64,000 bases of DNA from Deinococcus murrayi DSM 11303 (GTDB lineage: Bacteria > Deinococcota > Deinococci > Deinococcales > Deinococcaceae): the NCBI RefSeq assembly GCF_000482805.1, contig NZ_KI519504.1, forward strand, positions 31,092-95,091. Direction: 5' to 3'. The position numbers were made by a program, and so were the translations under genes. A model generated the notes under the pieces. It ran no database searches and was not told where the DNA came from. It saw nothing but the letters and a program-made list of their open reading frames with translations. Within the stretch, counting starts at the first letter, position 1. The number at the start of each line of letters is the position of its first letter. Below are positions 38,143 through 53,765 of the stretch, piece after piece.

Positions 38143-39387
38143 TCAGAATACGCGATGGTTGTCAGCGGGTGATGAAGAGATGAGGGCGGAAGCTTCTCCG
38201 GTGCGGCCCGCCACCTGCTCGCGCACGGCGCGCAGGAACCCGGCGGGGTCCGGCGTCTGCCCCTGGGCGAGGTCGGGTCGGCCCCCGCCCCGGCCCCCGG
38301 CGCGTTGTAAGGCCTGGGCCAGCACTTCCCCGGCGGGCCACTCTGCCCGGCCACTGCCCACCCCGCAGCGCCCGCTGGGGGTGACGGCGGCGCACACTTC
38401 GCCGGGCGGCACGGCGGCAAGCACGCCGGGCAGGAGGGCAGGGTCGTCCAAGGTCAGCAGCCGCAGGGGCACCCCTGGTCCTTCCTCCCGCGGGGCAGCG
38501 GCCAGCAGCGCGGCGGCGAGCCGGGAGCGCAGCGCCGCCGCCTCCGAGCGCAGCGCGTCCCGTTCCTCGCGCAGGGCCGCCACCCGTGCGGCCAGGTCGG
38601 GCACGCCCGCGCTCAGGGCCTGGGCGAGCGAGCGGGCGTCCCGGTAGGTCGCGCTCAGGAACTCGCTTGCCTCTGCCCCCGCCCGGAAGGTGACCCGCGT
38701 CAGGCCAGCGCGGATGCGCTCGGTTCGCAGCACGACGACGGGCGCGGCCAGCCCCGCCTGCGGGACATGCACTCCGCCGCAGGCGCTGATGTCGAAGGGC
38801 GTGCCCGCCAAGTCCCGGAAGAGCACCAACCGCACCTGTCCGCGCACCTGCGGGGGGCGGCGCAGGGGGTAAGCCCCCAGCTCGGCTTCGGGCACGGTGC
38901 GTGTCTCCAGGAGGAGGTCGCCCTGGGCCAGGGTCTCCCGCAGCAGGGCCTCTGCCGCTGCAGCGTCGGCCTCGGTCGGAAAGCCTTCCAGGTCGAGGGT
39001 GCAGTCGGGGCCGCGCATTCCCACCGCCGCGACCCGGAAGGCGGGATTTACCCGAAAAAAGGCTTGCGCGAGGAGGTGCTCTGCGCTGTGGCGGGCCATC
39101 TGTCGCCAGCGGCGGAGAGCGTCCACCTCGCCCGTGACGGAGGTGCCCACGGGGGGCAGGTCGCCCTCCAGCGCGTGCCAGATGCGTCCGCTCCCCTTGT
39201 CTTTCTGCGTGTCGGTGACGCGGGCCTCACCCCCCTCCCAGCGCAAGACCCCGGTGTCGGCATTCTGGCCACCGCCTTCGGGGTAAAAGGCCGTCGCGTC
39301 CAGGGCGACCCGCCCCTCCTGCGCCGCCGTCACCGTGGCCGCAAAGGTCAGGCGGGTCGGGTCTTCGAAATACAGCGGGCGGGTCAT
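38143..39387 (-). CDS. AlaX-type alanyl-tRNA editing protein with DHHA1 domain
   Basis: 414 aa. It is related to the editing half of alanyl-tRNA synthetase and hydrolyses Ser- (or Gly-) tRNA-Ala in trans. Zinc ligands H100 and H104 (RHSAEHLLA) and C203 and H207 (CGGVH) are intact, and GGGQ at 38-41 marks the N-terminal barrel. A coiled coil (about 255-290) leads to a C-terminal DHHA1-like domain (about 290-414), making it the long AlaX form. The start ATG overlaps the upstream stop (ATGA at 39384-39387), so translation is coupled to the AAC(3)-fold gene. Full AlaRS is excluded because no aminoacylation domain is present. Confidence 0.88.
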   Translation of the reverse strand: MTRPLYFEDPTRLTFAATVTAAQEGRVALDATAFYPEGGGQNADTGVLRWEGGEARVTDTQKDKGSGRIWHALEGDLPPVGTSVTGEVDALRRWRQMARHSAEHLLAQAFFRVNPAFRVAAVGMRGPDCTLDLEGFPTEADAAAAEALLRETLAQGDLLLETRTVPEAELGAYPLRRPPQVRGQVRLVLFRDLAGTPFDISACGGVHVPQAGLAAPVVVLRTERIRAGLTRVTFRAGAEASEFLSATYRDARSLAQALSAGVPDLAARVAALREERDALRSEAAALRSRLAAALLAAAPREEGPGVPLRLLTLDDPALLPGVLAAVPPGEVCAAVTPSGRCGVGSGRAEWPAGEVLAQALQRAGGRGGGRPDLAQGQTPDPAGFLRAVREQVAGRTGEASALISSSPADNHRVF

Positions 39388-40184
39388 GCGGCCCCGTGCG
39401 GGCGGGGAGTCAGGCCCCGCTCGCGGACGAGCCGCCGCACCTCCTGGCAGCGGCACGACGCGTAGTCGCACAGCAGCGCTTCGGGATTGGCCGTCAGCAG
39501 CTGCACGGTCGCCTCCACGAGGTCGCGCACCCGGTACAGCTCCAGGGTGGCTCCCCCCACGGTTACGCTGCGGCCCGTCACGTGGGGTTTGAGCCGCCCA
39601 AAGGCCGCCGAGCAATTGGGAAAGGCGGTGGGCCGCACCTCGCTGCCCAGGGGCACGTAGCGGGTGAGCAGCGGCATCCCGGCCACGTGCTCGCCGTAGT
39701 GAATGCTGGTGTTGCTGCCGAAATCCACGCCCATCATCAGTGCGAAGCCGCCGAGGTCGTACAGCGCCCCGACCGGCTGGTAGGGACTCTCCAGCGTCTG
39801 CACGGCGGTCACCCGCTCGGCTTCCTGGCCCAGGGCAATAAAGGAGAGGGTGGGGTGAAAGGAGCGGACGGCTTCTGCCCGTTCGACGAGTTCTTGCGGG
39901 ACCCGCCCGATATCACGGCTGACCCGCAGGTCACGGTGAAAGCGCCCGTGCACGGGCGAGGAAGCGTGCCGCAGCAGGGTGCCGTAGGTAAAGGCCGGAG
40001 CCACCACCGTCGCCGCCCGCGCCGCGAGCACGTCCACGGCGGCCCGCGCCCCGCCCTCCAGTTGTCCGAACGAGCGCAGGCTGGCGTGCACCATCACATG
40101 CTCGCTGCCGGAAAGGCCGAGGGCCGCCAGCCCCCCGTCAAGGTCGGCGGGGGTCACGACGGGCTTGCGGCGCAGGTTCAGCAC
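39384..40184 (-). CDS. AAC(3)-fold (aminoglycoside N3-acetyltransferase family) protein
   Basis: 266 aa. VMVHASLRSFGQLEGGA near residue 30 and MMGVDFGSNTSIHYGEH near residue 150 are signatures of the antibiotic N-acetyltransferase family, which uses acetyl-CoA. Several members have no aminoglycoside activity, and the chromosomal setting with a tRNA editing gene argues for a housekeeping substrate. The C-terminus has a Cys cluster (LLCDYASCRCQEV). The GTG start is 6 nt after TACACT. It is the first gene of an operon with the AlaX-type and 5'-nucleotidase genes. Confidence 0.82.
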   Translation of the reverse strand: MLNLRRKPVVTPADLDGGLAALGLSGSEHVMVHASLRSFGQLEGGARAAVDVLAARAATVVAPAFTYGTLLRHASSPVHGRFHRDLRVSRDIGRVPQELVERAEAVRSFHPTLSFIALGQEAERVTAVQTLESPYQPVGALYDLGGFALMMGVDFGSNTSIHYGEHVAGMPLLTRYVPLGSEVRPTAFPNCSAAFGRLKPHVTGRSVTVGGATLELYRVRDLVEATVQLLTANPEALLCDYASCRCQEVRRLVRERGLTPRPHGAA

Positions 40185-40190
40185 GGGGGA

Positions 40191-40196
40191 AGTGTA
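40191..40196 (-). promoter_or_regulatory. -10 box of the AAC(3)-AlaX-nucleotidase operon
   Basis: TACACT on the minus strand, 6 nt before the GTG at 40184. Confidence 0.65.
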
Positions 40197-40233
40197 GAGC
40201 TTTCAGCGCTTAGGCGTCAGCTTTTGGTGGGGG

Positions 40234-40245
40234 AGTGGGCAGTCG
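40234..40245 (+). repeat. 12-nt repeat shared with the gap before the EamA gene
   Basis: AGTGGGCAGTCG occurs here and again at 56838-56849. Both copies are intergenic and flanked by similar GTGGG/GAGG wording, which suggests decayed copies of one small repeat. Confidence 0.45.
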
Positions 40246-40269
40246 TCAGTGGGAAGTGGGGAGGGTGGT

Positions 40270-40294
40270 CAAAAGCCCCAGCCGAAGCTGGGGC
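40270..40294 (-). terminator. Intrinsic terminator of glnN with UUCG loop
   Basis: On the minus strand GCCCCAGC-TTCG-GCTGGGGC (8-bp stem with the very stable UUCG tetraloop) is followed by TTTTGA, 28 nt past the glnN stop codon. Confidence 0.8.
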
Positions 40295-40321
40295 CTGGTG
40301 ACAAGAGCTGACCGCTGACGG

Positions 40322-42475
40322 CTACTTCACAAAAAGCATCTGGCGGTAGCTCGGCAGGGGCCAGTGGGCGTCGGCGACGAGCTTCTCCAAGCGGTCGGCG
40401 GCTTGGCGGACTCCGGCCATCGCGGGCAAGACGGCGTCGCGCATGTGATGGGCCTTTTCGTGCACGGTGTCGCCGCCCAGCGCCCGGTTTTGCTCGCGCA
40501 GGGTCTGGAGGGCGTCGTACAGCTCGTCGGTGGCGGCTTCCACCTCGGCGGCGGTGGCGCGGACGGCGCGGCTGCCCCCCGCCCGTGCGAGGTCGCCGAG
40601 GTACGACACGGCGGCGGGCAGAATCATCGTCTGGGCGACGGATTCGGTCGTCTCGCCCTCGATGTTGACGGTCTTGAAGTAGATGTCAAAGAGGATTTCC
40701 TGCCGGGCAGCGAGTTCGCGTTCCGAGAGCACGCCGAAGCGCTCAAAGAGGCGCACGTTTTTCTCGTCGCACAGCCGCTCGATGGCGTCCACGCTGGTGC
40801 GCAGGTTGAGCAGTCCCCGCGCCTGCGCCTCGCGCTGCCACTCCTCGGAGTAGCCGTCCCCGTTGAAGACAATGCGCTTGTGGGCGGCGTAGGTCTCGCG
40901 CACCAGTTCGCCAACTGCCGCGTCGAGGCCCAGCCCACGGGCGAGGCGGGCTTCGAGGTCCGCCGTCAGGATCTGCACGGCGTCCGCGACGATGGTGTTC
41001 AGGACTGTCACCGGAAAGGAGATGCTCTGCGAGGACCCCACCGCCCGGAACTCGAACTTGTTGCCCGTAAAGGCAAAGGGGCTGGTGCGGTTGCGGTCCC
41101 CAGCGTGGCGGGGAATAGGGGGCAGCACGCTGGAGCCGAGGCCCAGCAGTCCGGCTTCCGGCCCGCGCCCGCCCTCGCCCGACTCGATGCGGTCGAGGAT
41201 GTCCGTCAGCTCGCTGCCCAGGAAGATGGAGAGGATGGCGGGCGGGGCCTCGTTCGCGCCGAGGCGGTGGTCATTGCTCGCGCCCGCGACCGAAACCCGC
41301 AGCAGGTCCTGATGCTCGTCGACGGCCTTGAGGACCGCCGCGCAGAAGAACAGGAACTGAAGGTTTTCGTGCGGGGTGTCGCCCGGCTCCAGCAGGTTCT
41401 CGCCTGCATCGGTGCTCATGCTCCAGTTGCAGTGTTTGCCCGAACCGTTGACCCCCGCAAAGGGCTTCTCGTGCATCAGGGCCACCAAGCCATACTTGCG
41501 GGCGGTGTTGCTCAGAACCTGCATCAAAAGCTGCTGGTGGTCGGCGGCCACGTTGCTGGGTTCGAAGATAGGGGCAATCTCAAACTGGCCCGGTGCCACC
41601 TCGTTGTGGCGGGTCTTGACCGGAATCCCCAGGGCATAGAGCTGCAACTCGGCGTCGGTCATAAAGCTCAGGACCCGGTCCGGAATCGCGCCGAAGTAAT
41701 GGTCTTCGAGTTCCTGCCCGCGGGGGGGCCGCGCCCCAAAGAGGGTCCGCCCGGTCATCACCAGGTCGGGGCGGCGAAAGTAGTACTCCTCGGCCACCAG
41801 GAAGTATTCCTGCTCGGCCCCCACCGTGCTCACCACCCGTGTGCCCACCGACGCCCCAAACAGGTGCAGGGCGGGCGCGACGGCCTTGTTCAGCGCCTCG
41901 CCCGACCGCAAAAGCGGCGTCTTGAGGTCGAGCGCTTCCCCGGTCCAGGAGGCAAAGGCGGTCGGGATGCACAGGGTCGCGCCGTTGCTGTGGCGCATGA
42001 TGAAAGCCGGGCTGGAGGGGTCCCAAGCGGTGTAGCCCCGCGCCTCGAAGGTGGCCCGCAAGCCGCCCGACGGGAAGGAAGAAGCGTCCGGTTCGGCCTG
42101 AATGAGTTCTTTGCCGCTAAAGGCCGCAATCGCCAGGCCGTCGCCGTTGGGCGAGACGAAAGCGTCGTGCTTCTCGGCGGTCGAGCCGGTCAGCGGCTGA
42201 AACCAGTGGGTGTAGTGGGTCGCGCCCCGCTCCATCGCCCAGGTCTTCATGGCGAGCGCCACTTCATCGGCGATGGCGGGATTGAGCGGCTCGCCCTGCT
42301 CGACGGTGGCCCGCAGGCTGCGGTAGGCGGGCTTGGAGAGCCGGGCTTTGAGCTGCTCCAGCGTGAGCACGTCGCGGGCAAAAACCTCGCTCACCACCTC
42401 GGCAGGGGTGGGCACCTCAGCCCGTTCGACCCGCCAACTGCGGGCGGCGGTGAGCACGTCAAAGTCGTGGTTCAT
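40322..42475 (-). CDS. glnN: Glutamine synthetase type III
   Basis: 717 aa, the length of GSIII (GSI is about 450). It forms glutamine from glutamate, ammonia and ATP as a large dodecamer. GSIII landmarks include [60 protein letters not shown] and [14 protein letters not shown]. The ATG follows AGGAGG at close spacing. A TTGACC-18-CATACT promoter lies upstream. It is divergent from a type I enzyme, so this genome region carries both forms. The C-terminal 150 residues are the helical GSIII-specific extension. Confidence 0.96.
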   Translation of the reverse strand: MNHDFDVLTAARSWRVERAEVPTPAEVVSEVFARDVLTLEQLKARLSKPAYRSLRATVEQGEPLNPAIADEVALAMKTWAMERGATHYTHWFQPLTGSTAEKHDAFVSPNGDGLAIAAFSGKELIQAEPDASSFPSGGLRATFEARGYTAWDPSSPAFIMRHSNGATLCIPTAFASWTGEALDLKTPLLRSGEALNKAVAPALHLFGASVGTRVVSTVGAEQEYFLVAEEYYFRRPDLVMTGRTLFGARPPRGQELEDHYFGAIPDRVLSFMTDAELQLYALGIPVKTRHNEVAPGQFEIAPIFEPSNVAADHQQLLMQVLSNTARKYGLVALMHEKPFAGVNGSGKHCNWSMSTDAGENLLEPGDTPHENLQFLFFCAAVLKAVDEHQDLLRVSVAGASNDHRLGANEAPPAILSIFLGSELTDILDRIESGEGGRGPEAGLLGLGSSVLPPIPRHAGDRNRTSPFAFTGNKFEFRAVGSSQSISFPVTVLNTIVADAVQILTADLEARLARGLGLDAAVGELVRETYAAHKRIVFNGDGYSEEWQREAQARGLLNLRTSVDAIERLCDEKNVRLFERFGVLSERELAARQEILFDIYFKTVNIEGETTESVAQTMILPAAVSYLGDLARAGGSRAVRATAAEVEAATDELYDALQTLREQNRALGGDTVHEKAHHMRDAVLPAMAGVRQAADRLEKLVADAHWPLPSYRQMLFVK

Positions 42476-42530
42476 GGAGTCCTCCTGGGGTTAGGTGGCC
42501 CAAACAGCTGCGCCGCCTGCGGTTGACCGG

Positions 42531-42560
42531 AGTATGGGGGGCAGCGTGCCGATTGGTCAA
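42531..42560 (-). promoter_or_regulatory. Sigma-70-type promoter of glnN
   Basis: On the minus strand TTGACC (42560-42555) and CATACT (42536-42531) with an 18-bp spacer, 56 nt before the start codon. Confidence 0.6.
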
Positions 42561-42705
42561 CATTCACTGAACAGATTGCACGAAAATGACTATGCAGGCT
42601 GACTATCCGTCGGCATTTTGAGCAAAACGTTCTTCCGCAACATGACGAGATGTGGCGCAACGGCTGGGGACGCCGTATGGTGGCGTTCGGAGGCCACCTG
42701 CACCT

Positions 42706-44082
42706 ATGACCCCTGCCCGCTCTGCTGCCGACCTGCCCGACGCCGCCCGCCGCTTGCTCGACCACCTCTCCGAGGAGGGCGTCGAGTTTCTGCGGCTTCA
42801 GTTCACCGACATCCTGGGCGCGACGAAAAACGTGGAGGTGCCGCGCTCGCAGTTTGAAAAGGCCCTGCGCGGCGACGTGACCTTTGACGGCAGCGCGGTA
42901 GAAGGCTTTACCCGCGTCGAGGAGAGTGACATGCTGCTCGCGCCCGACCTCTCGACCTTCCTGATTTACCCGCCCTTTTCCCCGGAGGACCGCGAAGGGG
43001 GGCGGGTGGCGCGGCTGATTTGCGACGTGACGTTGCCGGACGGCACCCCCTTTGAGGGGGACCCCCGGCGGGTGTTGCGGCGGCAGGTCGAGCGGGCGGC
43101 GGCGCTGGGCTTCGAGATGCTGGTGGGCACCGAGCCGGAGTTCTTCCTCTTCGAGCGCCCGGCTCCCGGCAGCGGCGGACGGCAGGGCACCGTGACGCAC
43201 GACCGGGCGGGCTACTTCGACCTCGCGCCCGTCGACCGCGGCGAGCGCATCCGCCGGGAGATTACCCAGCACCTCGTGGGCATGGGGTTCGAGATTGAGG
43301 CGGCCCACCACGAGGTGGCGCCGGGCCAGCACGAGATTGACTTTCGCTACGCCCCCGCGCTGGAGGCCGCCGACCGCCTCGCCACCTTTAAGTTTGTTGT
43401 CAAGCGGGTGGCGCTGGAACACGGGCTGCTCGCGAGCTTTCTGCCCAAGCCCATCGCGGGGGTCAGTGGCTCTGGAATGCACTGTCACCTCAGCCTCATC
43501 CGCGGCGGCGGGAACGCCTTTGCGGACGCGGGGGCCGAAGACGGCCTCTCGGCTGTCGCCCGACAGTTCATTGCGGGCCTGCTGGAGCACGCGGGGGGCC
43601 TGGCAGCGGTCACCAATCCGCTGGTGAACTCCTACAAGCGGCTGGTGCCCGGCTTTGAGGCGCCGGTCAATGTCGCCTGGAGTACCGGAAACCGCTCGGC
43701 CCTGATTCGCATTCCGGCCAAACGGGGCGCTTCCACCCGCGCCGAGGTGCGGATGCCCGACCCCAGTTGCAACCCCTACCTCGCGCTCGCGGCCATGCTC
43801 GCGGCGGGCCTCGACGGCATCGAGCGCGAGCTGGAGCCGCCCCCCGCCATCGCCCGCAACATCTTCCGCATGACTGTGCGCGAAAAGCGGCACCACCGCA
43901 TCCGCGACCTGCCGAGCGACCTGCGCGAGGCCGTCGACGAACTGGAGCGCGATGAGGTGCTGGCCGCCGCCCTGGGCGAGCACGTCATGGACCGCTACGT
44001 CACCGCCAAACGCGCCGAGTGGGCCGACTACAGCGCCGCCGTACACGCCTGGGAGCTGGAGCGCTACCTGGAACTGATTTGA
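42706..44082 (+). CDS. glnA: Glutamine synthetase type I
   Basis: 458 aa. Active-site motifs are VGTEPEFFLF, VAPGQHEIDFRY, SGSGMHCHLS and NRSALIRIP. The adenylylation Tyr loop of the beta-type enzymes is not seen, so this looks like the alpha type. The ATG 42706 has GGAGG about 12 nt upstream, a long spacing; an in-frame upstream ATG at 42652 has none. It lies back to back with glnN and upstream of the liv operon. A gamma-glutamylpolyamine synthetase-like role cannot be excluded, since many GSI paralogues use amines. The 250-nt gap after it holds a hairpin at 44171-44198 and the livJ promoter. Confidence 0.88.
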   Translation: MTPARSAADLPDAARRLLDHLSEEGVEFLRLQFTDILGATKNVEVPRSQFEKALRGDVTFDGSAVEGFTRVEESDMLLAPDLSTFLIYPPFSPEDREGGRVARLICDVTLPDGTPFEGDPRRVLRRQVERAAALGFEMLVGTEPEFFLFERPAPGSGGRQGTVTHDRAGYFDLAPVDRGERIRREITQHLVGMGFEIEAAHHEVAPGQHEIDFRYAPALEAADRLATFKFVVKRVALEHGLLASFLPKPIAGVSGSGMHCHLSLIRGGGNAFADAGAEDGLSAVARQFIAGLLEHAGGLAAVTNPLVNSYKRLVPGFEAPVNVAWSTGNRSALIRIPAKRGASTRAEVRMPDPSCNPYLALAAMLAAGLDGIERELEPPPAIARNIFRMTVREKRHHRIRDLPSDLREAVDELERDEVLAAALGEHVMDRYVTAKRAEWADYSAAVHAWELERYLELI

Positions 44083-44170
44083 GCGCCCCCCTAGGCAAGC
44101 TCGGCAGAGTTGGTTTCTCCCCCTCACAGGTGGGTCACGGATGGGCAAGGAGGGCCAGGATGCTCTTTTT

Positions 44171-44198
44171 GTTGCGCTGCGGCTCTTCGGCGCGCAAC
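44171..44198. other. Hairpin after glnA
   Basis: GTTGCGC (44171-44177) pairs with GCGCAAC (44192-44198). A run of five T precedes it, none follows. It may be the 3' end of the glnA message. Confidence 0.4.
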
Positions 44199-44259
44199 TC
44201 ATGCCCTCTTCTTTGCTGGGAAAATTGTTTTTCTTGCTCGTTAAAAGATGAGGGGCGCA

Positions 44260-44288
44260 TTGACTTCTCCTTTAGGCGTCTCTACAAT
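44260..44288 (+). promoter_or_regulatory. Consensus sigma-70 promoter of the liv operon
   Basis: TTGACT (44260-44265), 17-bp spacer, TACAAT (44283-44288). Five of six bases match each consensus hexamer. The leader of about 40 nt contains GGAGGAA before the ATG at 44337. Confidence 0.85.
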
Positions 44289-44336
44289 CAGGCCACCCCA
44301 CAACCGCGCGACGAGCGCATTCATACCGGAGGAAGC

Positions 44337-45491
<1,155 letters not shown>

Positions 45492-45523
45492 GTCCCGGCA
45501 GTCGGGGGCATACCTGCTTGCGG

Positions 45524-45548
45524 GGGCTGGGCCTTGAGCGCCCAGCCC
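45524..45548 (+). other. Intra-operon hairpin between livJ and livH
   Basis: GGGCTGGGC (45524-45532) and GCCCAGCCC (45540-45548), a 9-bp perfect stem with a 7-nt loop followed by TCTTGCTG. It probably limits read-through or protects the livJ 3' end, giving more binding protein than transporter. Confidence 0.55.
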
Positions 45549-45686
45549 TCTTGCTGTGGCCCCCGCAGGCAACGGTGAGCTGCGCTACCGTGCAGGCGGC
45601 TCCCTGCGCGGTCCGGTTCGCGCTGTTTGGTGCCGCCTTCTTTGCCCGCCCCAACCGGGGCACTCCCACCCGAAAGGAGCAGGACC

Positions 45687-46696
<1,010 letters not shown>

Positions 46697-46700
<4 letters not shown>

Positions 46701-48321
46701 CGGCGGTGCATCCGGTTTCGCCCCGGCGGGTCACGCCCGACCGCACCGGGCTGCTGCTGTTGATTTTCCTGCTCACCAGCGCCCTGCTGCTGCTGTCGCA
46801 CAACCGGGAGTGGCTCGGCACGCTGGGGGGCGTGGGGGCACTGCTGCGCAACCCCATCGTCGAAGCGGTCGTCGTGTCGCTCTTCTTGGCCAACATCCTC
46901 TTCGCGTACCTGTGGCGGGCCGCCCCGTGGGCCAAGGCGCTCGTCGGGCTGGGCAGCCTGCTGTTGGTGTTGCCGTGGGCCGGACAGGAAGACACCTCGC
47001 TGCTCGACCTGAGCATTCAAATCATGATTTTCGCGGCGCTCGCGCTGGGCCTCAATATCGTGGTGGGCCTCGCGGGGCTGCTCGACCTGGGCTACGTGGC
47101 GTTTTTTGCGGTGGGGGCCTACCTGTGGGGCATCTTTGCTAGCCCGCGCCTGGCCGAAATCCTGCGCTACTACGGCGAGAATCCCGGCGCGACGAATGCC
47201 GGAACCCTGGCGCTGGGCCTCTTTCTGACGGCGGTGACGGCGGCGAGCATGGTCGCCATCAACCGCCATCACCAACGGGTGCCGCCCACCCGCGCTTCCT
47301 CGTGGGGTTTTGGACTGGCGAGCTTTGGGCTGGTCGCGGGCCTGATTCTGAGCGCCCGCGCCCTGCTGGTGCTGAATGCCTTCCGGGCAGAGGGCCTCGC
47401 GAACGGCATTGACCCCAACTTCTTCTGGCTCTTCCTGGCCCTCAGCGTACTGGCCGCCGCCATCGTGGGGGTCCTCATTGGCCTGCCCGTGCTGCGGCTC
47501 AAGGGCGATTACCTCGCCATCATCACCCTGGGGCTGGGCGAGGTCATCCGGGTGCTGGCCAACAACCTCGACCTGTACTCGGCGGGGTCGCAGGGCATCA
47601 CCCCCATCGGGAGCGCGTCGGTGGGGTGGTTTGACGCGCTGGCCGCCCGCCTGGGCTTTGCGGAAGACCAGTACGGACTGCTGTTCCTGTATGTGCTGTC
47701 GCTGCTGATGGTCGGCATCATCCTGGTGGTCAATGTGCGGCTCGACCGCTCGCGCATCGGGCGGGCCTGGATTGCCATCCGTGACGACGAGGTCGCGGCG
47801 CAGGCGATGGGCGTGCCGCTGGTACGGACCAAACTGATTGCCTTTGCGACGGGCGCGTCCTTTGCGGGCGTAATGGGCATGATTTTCGCGGCCAAACAGA
47901 CCTTCGTGTCGCCGGAGAGCTTCAACCTGTTTCAGTCCATCGGCGTGCTGAGCATGGTGATTTTAGGCGGGATGGGGTCCTTTCCTGGCGTGATTCTGGG
48001 AGCGGCGGTGGTGACGCTGCTTAACCTGCGCATCCTGCCGGGCCTGGGCGAGGCGACGGCAAACCTGAGCTGGATTCCGCAGCAGGCCAATCCGGGGCAG
48101 CTCCAGCGCCTCATCTTCGGGGTCATCCTGGTGGCCATGATGCTGTTGCGCCCCGAAGGGCTGCTGCCCAGCCGCCGCCGCACGCTGGAGCTGCACCATG
48201 AGGGTGATCAGGAGGATGACAGCGCCAAGGGCACTGGGCCTTCTCTCACGGGCGGCGGCGGCGACGTCTACAGTCCCGGCCTGGAAACGCGCCAAGAAGA
48301 CGAACCCGCAGGAGGAACCCG

Positions 48322-48325
<4 letters not shown>
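46697..48325 (+). CDS. livM: Branched-chain amino acid ABC transporter permease LivM
   Basis: 542 aa, longer than usual because of an N-terminal set of extra helices (about 1-90) and a 50-residue hydrophilic tail after LLRPEGLLPSRRR. The core has ALALGLNIVVGLAGLLDLGYVAFFAVGAY and VLRLKGDYLAIITLGLGEVIRVLANN, the contact region for the ATPase. The start overlaps the livH stop (ATGA), and its stop overlaps the livG GTG, so the operon is translationally coupled. Confidence 0.94.
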
Positions 48326-49874
<1,549 letters not shown>

Positions 49875-49904
49875 ACGGAATAGAGGAATAGCTCCGGCAG
49901 CTCA

Positions 49905-49943
49905 GGGCCGCCTCACCGCATGGGGGGCGGCCCCCCTTTTTTT
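49905..49943 (+). terminator. Strong intrinsic terminator of the liv operon
   Basis: GGGCCGCC (49905-49912) pairs with GGCGGCCC (49926-49933), then CCC and seven T (49937-49943). Confidence 0.9.
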
Positions 49944-49990
49944 GCACCCGGTTCATGGCCCTGCCCACCGCTCCGCCCGGTTAGAGCCGG

Positions 49991-49996
49991 TAAGGT
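49991..49996 (+). promoter_or_regulatory. -10 box, leaderless AttH/CrtC-like gene
   Basis: TAAGGT, 5 nt before the ATG at 50002. Confidence 0.5.
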
Positions 49997-50001
49997 CAAC
50001 C

Positions 50002-51036
50002 ATGCGACCCATCCGAGCCTTCCCCCTCGGCGCGGCGGCCTTCCTCCTCCCGGCCCTGCTCTCGGCCTGCTTGCCCCCACCGCAGGCGTTCGACCCGGCG
50101 CGGCTTCCGGCCCCCGCCGACCTGGGCGCGAAAAATGCGCCGATGGAGTGGTGGTACGTCTCAGGTTACCTGCCGGAGTCGGGGCTGGCCTTTCACTGGG
50201 CGCAGTTCAAGGTGAACTACCGGGGCATTCCCTATCACGCCGGGCACGTGGCGGTCACGGACTTGCGCACCGGACAGCTCAACTTCTACGAGAATGAGGC
50301 GCAGCAGGCCCGCTTCGGCTTTCCGCCGCTGCGGGTCGAACAGGGTGAGTGGCGGCTGCGGCAGGAGGGGGCAGCCTACACCTTGCGGGCCGGGCCGCTA
50401 AACCTCACACTGACCCCGCGCAAGGGGCCGGTGGTGCATCCGCCGGGGTATTCGGGCACGCCGGAGGTGGGGCGGCTGTACTACCAGAGCATTACCCGGC
50501 TGGACGTGTCCGGCACGGTGCTGGTGCCGGGCCGCGCCGGGGGCAGCGAGGTGCGGCCCGCGACCGGGCAGGCCTGGCTCGACCACCAGTGGGGCGACCA
50601 GCAGCCCGGTGCCCAGGCCCGCTGGGACTGGTTCGGCTTGCACCTCTCGGACGGCTCGGACCTGATGCTCTACCGGGTGCGAAACGCGGCGGGGGAGGTC
50701 GTGCAGGTCGCCGCCTCGCGGGTGGACCCGGCAGGAGTGGCGCGGGAGGTGCCGGGCGTGACCATGACGCCGGGCCGCATCTGGCGCAGCCCCAGCGGGC
50801 GCGACTACGTGCTGACCTGGCAGGTCACGGCCCCCGACCTCACCCTCAGTCTGGAGCCTCTGCGCGACGACCAAGAACTCCTCTCGCGCAACACCTCGGT
50901 CGCCTACTGGGAGGGGCCGGTGCGCGGTACGGGCACGTTCGCCGGGCAGCCCATCACCGCCGAGGGCATGGGTGAGTTCGTGGGCGGGCTGCTCACGCGG
51001 GCGGAGGGGGGGCGCTTCGTTCCCTCCGGGCGGTAG
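50002..51036 (+). CDS. AttH/CrtC-like lipocalin-fold lipoprotein
   Basis: 344 aa. The lipoprotein signal ends LLSAC (Cys23). The mature protein has the double lipocalin-like layout of AttH and carotenoid 1,2-hydratase CrtC: MEWWYVSGYL near the start, FHWAQFKVNY, YYQSITRLDVSG, and WLDHQWGDQQ with DWFGLHLSDGSDLMLYRVR. CrtC adds water to carotenoid end groups, whereas AttH proteins are extracellular with unknown substrate. In Deinococcus the known carotenoid hydratase is the unrelated CruF, so I favour an AttH-type envelope protein. It is transcribed alone. Confidence 0.82.
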   Translation: MRPIRAFPLGAAAFLLPALLSACLPPPQAFDPARLPAPADLGAKNAPMEWWYVSGYLPESGLAFHWAQFKVNYRGIPYHAGHVAVTDLRTGQLNFYENEAQQARFGFPPLRVEQGEWRLRQEGAAYTLRAGPLNLTLTPRKGPVVHPPGYSGTPEVGRLYYQSITRLDVSGTVLVPGRAGGSEVRPATGQAWLDHQWGDQQPGAQARWDWFGLHLSDGSDLMLYRVRNAAGEVVQVAASRVDPAGVAREVPGVTMTPGRIWRSPSGRDYVLTWQVTAPDLTLSLEPLRDDQELLSRNTSVAYWEGPVRGTGTFAGQPITAEGMGEFVGGLLTRAEGGRFVPSGR

Positions 51037-51072
51037 GCGCGACCTTCGTTACACTTCCAAAGACTCTAGAAA

Positions 51073-51102
51073 CTTGACATGACTGCACTTAAGTCGCACA
51101 AT
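51073..51102 (+). promoter_or_regulatory. clpB promoter with overlapping HAIR-like (HspR) operator
   Basis: TTGACA (51074-51079), 17 bp, CACAAT (51097-51102). Over it lies CTTGACA-N7-ACTTAAG (51073-51093), which fits the HspR HAIR consensus CTTGAGT-N7-ACTCAAG at 5/7 and 6/7 positions with exact spacing. A second TACACT lies at 51050-51055. Confidence 0.65.
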
Positions 51103-51124
51103 AGGGGCACTTGAGGAGGTTCCC

Positions 51125-53683
<2,559 letters not shown>

Positions 53684-53701
53684 GCCGCGCTGTGTGCTGA
53701 C

Positions 53702-53742
53702 GGAGCTGCCGGGGACGGACCCAGTCCGTCCCCGGCAGCTCC
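53702..53742. terminator. Very stable hairpin after clpB
   Basis: A perfect 19-bp stem with a 3-nt loop (left arm 53702-53720, right arm 53724-53742; core GCTGCCGGGGACGGAC), 18 nt past the clpB stop codon. No T-tract follows. Confidence 0.55.
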
Positions 53743-53765
53743 CGCTGTGCTCGGCCTCAGGGCCT

